From contig NZ_NBBI01000001.1 in NCBI RefSeq assembly GCF_002197685.1, positions 744,001 to 808,000 on the forward strand: 64,000 nt of DNA. Direction: 5' to 3'. The position numbers and the translations under genes were made by a program. Positions 59,574 to 64,000 of this stretch are shown piece by piece. The notes under the pieces were generated by a model. The model was not told where the DNA came from, made no database searches, and saw nothing but the letters and a program-made list of their open reading frames with translations. This DNA is from Sphingomonas dokdonensis (GTDB lineage Bacteria; Pseudomonadota; Alphaproteobacteria; Sphingomonadales; Sphingomonadaceae). Every line of letters starts with the position of its first letter. The first letter of the stretch is position 1.

Positions 59574-62501
59574 ATGATCCGCTTTTCGCGCGCTTGTTCT
59601 GCGCCACTCGCCGCTCTCCCGCTTCTTGCTCTGCTCGCCGCGCCCGCGATCGGACAGCGTACGCTGCCGAAGCAGGTCGCATCGACGAAAGCTGCCCCAC
59701 AAGAAGGTGCGAGCACGATCGTCGATCCGGCGACGATCAAGGTCGATACCGCGCCGTGGCTGTTCAAAGGATCGGACATTCCACCCGATACGGCGTGGAA
59801 TTTCGGCGCGCTGCGCAATGGCCTACGGTATGCGGTGCGCCGCAACGGCGTGCCGCCCGGGCAGGTGGCGGTCCGCGTGCGGATCGACGCCGGTTCGCTG
59901 AACGAAACCGATGCAGAGCGCGGCTATGCGCACCTGATCGAGCATTTGTCGTTTCGCGGATCGAAGTATGTGCCCGATGGCGAGGCGAAGCGCGTGTGGC
60001 AGCGTTTCGGGGCGACGTTCGGCTCCGATTCCAATGCGCAGACCACGCCGACGCAGACGGTGTACAAGCTCGATCTCCCGGCGGCGACCGAGGCGAACCT
60101 CGACGAAAGCCTGAAGATCTTCGCCGGCATGATGTCCGCACCCGGGATCAACGCGCAGGGCCTGGCGGCCGAGCGCCCGGCGGTGCTGGCCGAGCAGCGC
60201 GAGGCGCCCGGCCCGCAGGTGCGCCTTTCGGATGCGCGGAACGCCTTGTTCTTCGAGGGGCAGCCGCTGGCGGAGCGCTCTCCGATCGGGAGTGTGAAGA
60301 CGCTTGAAGCGGCAACGCCGGAAAGCGTGCTCTCCTTTCACCAACGCTGGTATCGCCCGGCACGGACGGTCGTGATCATTTCCGGCGACATCGATCCGGC
60401 GACGGCGGCGCGGTTGATCGTCAAGAATTTCGGCGGCTGGCAGGGCACCGGCCCGAACCCCGCCGACCCTGATTTCGGCAAGCCCGATCCGAAGGGCACG
60501 CCGACCGCCGCGATTAACGAGCCGTCGATCCCGCCGTTGGTCATCACCGGGGTGCTGCGTCCGTGGACGTACCGCGACGACACGATCATCTTCAACCAGA
60601 AGCGGCTGGTCGACCTGGTCGCCATGCGGGTCATCAACCGTCGGCTGGAAGATCGCGCGCGTCAGGGCGGCAGCTACCTTCAGGCGAGCGTCAGCCTTGA
60701 TGACGTGGCGCGATCCGCGAACGGCACGTTTGTCAGTATCCTGCCGATCGGGGACGATTGGGAGGCTGCGCTGAAGGATGTGCGCGCGGTCATCGCAGAT
60801 GCGATGGCGACCGCGCCGACTCAGGCGGAGGTCGATCGCGAAACGGCCGAATTCGAAGGCGCTATGCGCAACGATGTCGAAACCGCGCGGGTTGAGGCCG
60901 GGTCGAAGCAGGCCGACGACATGGTGCAGGCGCTAGACATTCGCGAGACGGTGGCGGGGCCACAGGAATCGTACAACATCTTCGTGGATGCCAAGAAGAA
61001 GGGCATGTTCTCGGCCGCCGGCGTGCTCCAATCGACGCGGCGCGTCTTCAAGGGCGATGCCGAGCGGGCAATGGTAAACACGCGGGTTGCCGATCCGGGC
61101 GCCGCGGCAAAGCTGGCGGCGGCGCTCAACGCTGACGTATCGAAGCTGGCAGGGCGCCGCGCCCGCCAGAGCAAGGTCGATTTCAAGGATCTGCCCAAGC
61201 TCGGCACGCCCGGAAAGGTCGTGACGCGGGAGGCGATTTCCGATCCCGGCGTGGAAAAGGTGACCTTCTCCAACGGCGTCCGGATGCTGATGTACGCCAA
61301 TGCGTCTGAAACCGGGCGAGTCTATCTGCGCGTTCGGTTCGGTCGTGGCTATGGGGCGCTGCCGTCCGATCGCCCGACCGCGGCGTGGGCGGCCGAGAGT
61401 GCGCTGGTGCAAAGTGGAATCGGCAAGTGGGATCAGGGCGATCTCGACGCGCTGACGACAGGCCGTCGCATGGGGCTGGGCTTCGACATCACGGACGACG
61501 CCTTTGTTCTGAACGCCATTACGACGCCAGGCGACTATGCCGACAATCTGGCGCTCATGGCGGCGAAACTGGCCGCGCCGCGGTGGGATGCGGCCCCGGT
61601 GTTGCGCGCCAAGGCCGGAGCGCTGGCGGGTTATGCCGGGTTCGATTCGTCGCCGGACGGCGTGCTGTCGCGCGATCTGGAGCGCAAGCTTCGGGCCGGC
61701 GACCCGCGCTGGGGGCCGCCGACCCGCGAGGAGATCGAAGCGCTGACGCCGCAGTCGTTCCGCAGCCTGTGGGAACCGCTGTTGGCGACGGGACCGATCG
61801 AGGTGGACGTCTTCGGCGACGTGAAGGCCGATGAGGCCATTGCAGCGGTCGCGCGGACGTTCGGGGCGATGAAGCCGCGCAGCGCGGCGCCGGTGGTGGC
61901 GCCCGCCACGGCGTTCCCTGCCCATAACGATCGTCCCACCGTGCTGACGCATGATGGCGCGCAGACACAGGCCGCGGCGGTGATCGCCTGGCCAACGGGC
62001 GGCGGCACCGACGGGATTGCGGAAAGCCGTCGGCTCGACATCCTGGCAGCGATCTTCGGCGATCGCCTGTTCGATCGGCTCCGCTCGGTGGCGGGGGCGA
62101 GCTACAGCCCGAGCGCGGTCAGCCAGTGGCCTCTGGGGCTGAAGAACGGTGGTCGCGTGCTCGCGGTCGGCCAGGTTGCACCGGAAAACGTCGATCTGTT
62201 CTTCAAGCTGAGCCGGGAGATTGCCGCCGAGTTGGCGACCAAACCGGTCAGCGACGACGAGTTGCGGCGCGCGATCGGGCCAATGATGCAGTATCTGTCG
62301 CGTGCCTCGTCCGGCAACCAGTTCTGGCTGCTTCAGGTGAGTGGCGGGGCCTATGACCCGCGCCGGCTGGATGGCGCCCGGACGCTCGTCACCGATTACA
62401 TGTCGATCACGCCGCAAGTGCTGCAAGCGACGGCCGCCAAGTATCTGCAGCCGGCAAAGGACTGGACGCTGACGGTCCTGCCGAAGGACGTCGCAAAGTA
62501 G
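59574..62501 (+). CDS. M16-family zinc metalloprotease, secreted
   Basis: This 975-residue protein starts with a signal peptide (about 1-27, LALLAAPAIGQ). The first M16 half has the inverted zinc motif HLIEH at residues 120-124. The second half, from about residue 560, lacks a zinc motif, as is normal for these two-part clamshell enzymes. Expected location is the periplasm, digesting short peptides such as signal remnants or peptide toxins. It ends with a terminator-like hairpin. Length matches the long pqqL-type members. Confidence 0.92.
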   Translation: MIRFSRACSAPLAALPLLALLAAPAIGQRTLPKQVASTKAAPQEGASTIVDPATIKVDTAPWLFKGSDIPPDTAWNFGALRNGLRYAVRRNGVPPGQVAVRVRIDAGSLNETDAERGYAHLIEHLSFRGSKYVPDGEAKRVWQRFGATFGSDSNAQTTPTQTVYKLDLPAATEANLDESLKIFAGMMSAPGINAQGLAAERPAVLAEQREAPGPQVRLSDARNALFFEGQPLAERSPIGSVKTLEAATPESVLSFHQRWYRPARTVVIISGDIDPATAARLIVKNFGGWQGTGPNPADPDFGKPDPKGTPTAAINEPSIPPLVITGVLRPWTYRDDTIIFNQKRLVDLVAMRVINRRLEDRARQGGSYLQASVSLDDVARSANGTFVSILPIGDDWEAALKDVRAVIADAMATAPTQAEVDRETAEFEGAMRNDVETARVEAGSKQADDMVQALDIRETVAGPQESYNIFVDAKKKGMFSAAGVLQSTRRVFKGDAERAMVNTRVADPGAAAKLAAALNADVSKLAGRRARQSKVDFKDLPKLGTPGKVVTREAISDPGVEKVTFSNGVRMLMYANASETGRVYLRVRFGRGYGALPSDRPTAAWAAESALVQSGIGKWDQGDLDALTTGRRMGLGFDITDDAFVLNAITTPGDYADNLALMAAKLAAPRWDAAPVLRAKAGALAGYAGFDSSPDGVLSRDLERKLRAGDPRWGPPTREEIEALTPQSFRSLWEPLLATGPIEVDVFGDVKADEAIAAVARTFGAMKPRSAAPVVAPATAFPAHNDRPTVLTHDGAQTQAAAVIAWPTGGGTDGIAESRRLDILAAIFGDRLFDRLRSVAGASYSPSAVSQWPLGLKNGGRVLAVGQVAPENVDLFFKLSREIAAELATKPVSDDELRRAIGPMMQYLSRASSGNQFWLLQVSGGAYDPRRLDGARTLVTDYMSITPQVLQATAAKYLQPAKDWTLTVLPKDVAK

Positions 62502-62516
62502 CGCTGCTGTGGAGAG

Positions 62517-62543
62517 GGACGCCGGTGGTGAAAACCGGCGTCC
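62517..62543 (+). terminator. Terminator-like hairpin after the M16 protease gene
   Basis: GGACGCCGG (62517-62525) pairs with CCGGCGTCC (62535-62543) around a 9-nt loop, 16 bp after the stop. The sequence then reads TTCTTGGTTTC, a weak T-rich tail. It lies between convergent genes and may serve both. Confidence 0.7.
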
Positions 62544-62584
62544 TTCTTGGTTTCGGCCGATCGCTCGCCGAGACCTGACGTGCC

Positions 62585-64000
62585 TTAGCCCTTGTAGAGC
62601 GCCTCAAGCCGATCGCCATAGACACTGCGCAGCACGTGGCGGCGGATCTTCAGGCTGGGTGTCAGCTGCTCGTTTTCGATCGTGAACGGTTCGTCAGCCA
62701 GGATGAAGCGGCGCACGCGCTCGGTGACCGACAGGTCCTTGTTGGTGCGCTCCACCGCCGCGCCGATCGCCGCGCGATAGTCGGCATCCTGGGCGAGCGA
62801 GGCGAAGTCGCACTTCGTACCGCGCGCGGCGCAGAATTCCTGCGTCCATTCGGGGTCCGGTACGATCACCGCCACCATATGCGGCTTGCGGTCACCGGCG
62901 ATCATCGCCTGCATGATCTCGGGCTGAAGGGTCAGCATCCCCTCCACCTTCTGGGGCGCGACATTCTCGCCCTTGTCGTTGATGATGAGATCCTTCTTGC
63001 GGTCGGTGATCTTGATCCGGCCGACGCCATCGATCACCCCGATGTCGCCGGTGTGCAGCCAGCCGTCGTGCAGCACGCGCGCCGTCTCGGCCGGATTGCG
63101 CCAATAGCCGTGCATGACGAGTTCGCCGCGCACCAGGATCTCGCCATCCTCGGCGATCCTCACCTCCGTGTGCGGCAGCGGCGGGCCGACGCTGTCTACT
63201 GTCACGCCGACCTTGGGGCGATTGCACGAGATGACCGGCCCGGCCTCGGTCTGGCCATAGCCTTGGAGGAAGGTGACGCCGAGCGACTGGAAGAACACGC
63301 CCACCTCCGGTGTTAGCGGCGCACCGCCGGACACCATCGCCTTCATCCGCCCGCCGAACTTCTGTGCGATGCGCGGCTTGAACAGGCGGTCGACCAACAG
63401 CGCCTTCGGTCGGTCGATCAGCCGCAGCGTACCCGCCGCGCGCCGCTCGCCGATCTCCAGCGCGGCGCTCAGCAGCCGTTCGGACAAGCCGCCCTGTTTG
63501 GCGATCGCCTTGCCGATGCGCAGCCGCAGCACCTCGAACAGGCGGGGCACCACGAACATGATCGTGGGGTGCACCTCCTCCATGTTGGCGGCGAGCTTCT
63601 CCAGCCCTTCGGCGTAATAGATCTGCCCGCCCATCGCGATCGGCAGCATCTGCCCGCCGGTATGCTCGTAAGCGTGGCTGAGCGGCAGGAACGACAGGAA
63701 CACTTCGTCACCCCAGCCCAGATCCTCCGAGATCACGTCCGCGCAGCCGGCGATGTTGTGGAGGATCGCGCCATGATGCTGCATCACGCCGCGTGGCGCG
63801 CCGCCGGTGCCCGAGGTGTAGATGATGCAGGCGGTGTCGGCGCGGGTGAAGGTGGCCGTGCTCGCGATCGCTTGGGGATCGGTCGCATGCTCCTCGATCA
63901 GCCCAGCCCAACTGCAACTGCGCACACCCAAGGGCCGCGGTCGAAGCTGGTCAAACGCGATCACCGTTTCAATGTGGGTGGTACGCAGCACCGCCTTCAG
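62585..64000 (-). CDS. AMP-forming acyl-CoA synthetase, N-terminus beyond the window
   Basis: The frame stays open to the right edge, so roughly the first 130 or more residues are missing. Visible motifs are the ATP-binding IIYTSGTGGAPRGVMQ, then FLPLSHAYE, YGQTEAGPV, DGWLHTGDIG and ITDRKKDLIINDKGENVAPQ. They place it in the long-chain fatty acyl-CoA synthetase (FACS) family. It should activate fatty acids at the inner membrane. The C-terminal lysine region is TPSLKIRRHVLR. The start cannot be given. Confidence 0.92.
   Translation of the reverse strand: MKAVLRTTHIETVIAFDQLRPRPLGVRSCSWAGLIEEHATDPQAIASTATFTRADTACIIYTSGTGGAPRGVMQHHGAILHNIAGCADVISEDLGWGDEVFLSFLPLSHAYEHTGGQMLPIAMGGQIYYAEGLEKLAANMEEVHPTIMFVVPRLFEVLRLRIGKAIAKQGGLSERLLSAALEIGERRAAGTLRLIDRPKALLVDRLFKPRIAQKFGGRMKAMVSGGAPLTPEVGVFFQSLGVTFLQGYGQTEAGPVISCNRPKVGVTVDSVGPPLPHTEVRIAEDGEILVRGELVMHGYWRNPAETARVLHDGWLHTGDIGVIDGVGRIKITDRKKDLIINDKGENVAPQKVEGMLTLQPEIMQAMIAGDRKPHMVAVIVPDPEWTQEFCAARGTKCDFASLAQDADYRAAIGAAVERTNKDLSVTERVRRFILADEPFTIENEQLTPSLKIRRHVLRSVYGDRLEALYKG

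Noticed and set aside
1..64000. CRISPR arrays, rRNA operons, insertion sequences, integrase or attachment sites
   Set aside because: None of their repeats or proteins could be found by reading; the tRNA-Arg has no integrase beside it.

Overview
The window is GC-rich, densely packed alphaproteobacterial chromosome, most like a Sphingomonas or close sphingomonad. This rests on the gene content: a Kps-type capsule locus, TonB-ExbB-ExbD-ExbD, a Fur without the usual CxxC pair, fused UdgX, and several small conserved lipoproteins of unknown function. There are no rRNA genes, CRISPR arrays, insertion sequences or prophage. One tRNA-Arg(TCT) is present. Both ends cut genes: a glycosyltransferase on the left and an acyl-CoA synthetase on the right.

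Region 1 (1-16.5 kb) is an ABC-transporter-dependent surface polysaccharide locus. It encodes GT4 glycosyltransferases, a KpsM-like permease, a KpsE-like inner-membrane protein, KpsC- and KpsS-like Kdo-linker enzymes, an FkbM methyltransferase with an unrecognised partner, and two GT2 proteins. One of these is a 1421-residue fusion of TPR, RgpF-like, GT4 and tandem GT2 modules. No kpsT or kpsD is in view.

Region 2 (16.5-26.6 kb) is an osmoprotection island. The minus-strand operon ectA-ectB-ectC-ectD-ask is followed by two MFS transporters. It is divergent from a MarR-family regulator (EctR-like), and a BCCT betaine/ectoine-type transporter lies beyond. The ectA promoter has a perfect TATAAT box flanked by three copies of TTGTTG(G)CT.

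Region 3 (26.6-41.5 kb) is mostly core genome: a lipoprotein, an SLC13 permease, a CPA1 antiporter, tRNA-Arg, a queuosine-precursor transporter, purC-purS-purQ, an esterase, parC, a GGDEF-EAL protein, a CCA-adding enzyme with NUDIX and DUF1285 partners, a GNAT protein and folB.

Region 4 (41.5-48.3 kb) holds a tonB-exbB-exbD-exbD cluster with a structured leader and a strong terminator. Next come a small secreted TPR protein whose upstream DNA carries five 11-bp direct repeats of PhoB/ChvI type, and a 620-bp gap ending in a candidate sRNA or leader with two same-loop hairpins plus a terminator. queC, queE and a DedA protein follow.

Region 5 (48.4-64 kb) holds DNA repair genes (UdgX fused to DUF4130, and an AlkX/YcaQ-like glycosylase), a hemerythrin, an inositol cassette (MIPS, a CTP-type nucleotidyltransferase and a divergent CDP-alcohol phosphotransferase with a MaoC protein), sodC, fur, rimI-tsaB, a RutE-like nitroreductase, an NfuA-like protein, an Asp/Asn hydroxylase, an M16 protease and the truncated acyl-CoA synthetase.

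The most unusual signals are the giant glycosyltransferase, the inositol cassette, the 11-bp repeat array and the twin-hairpin RNA before queC.
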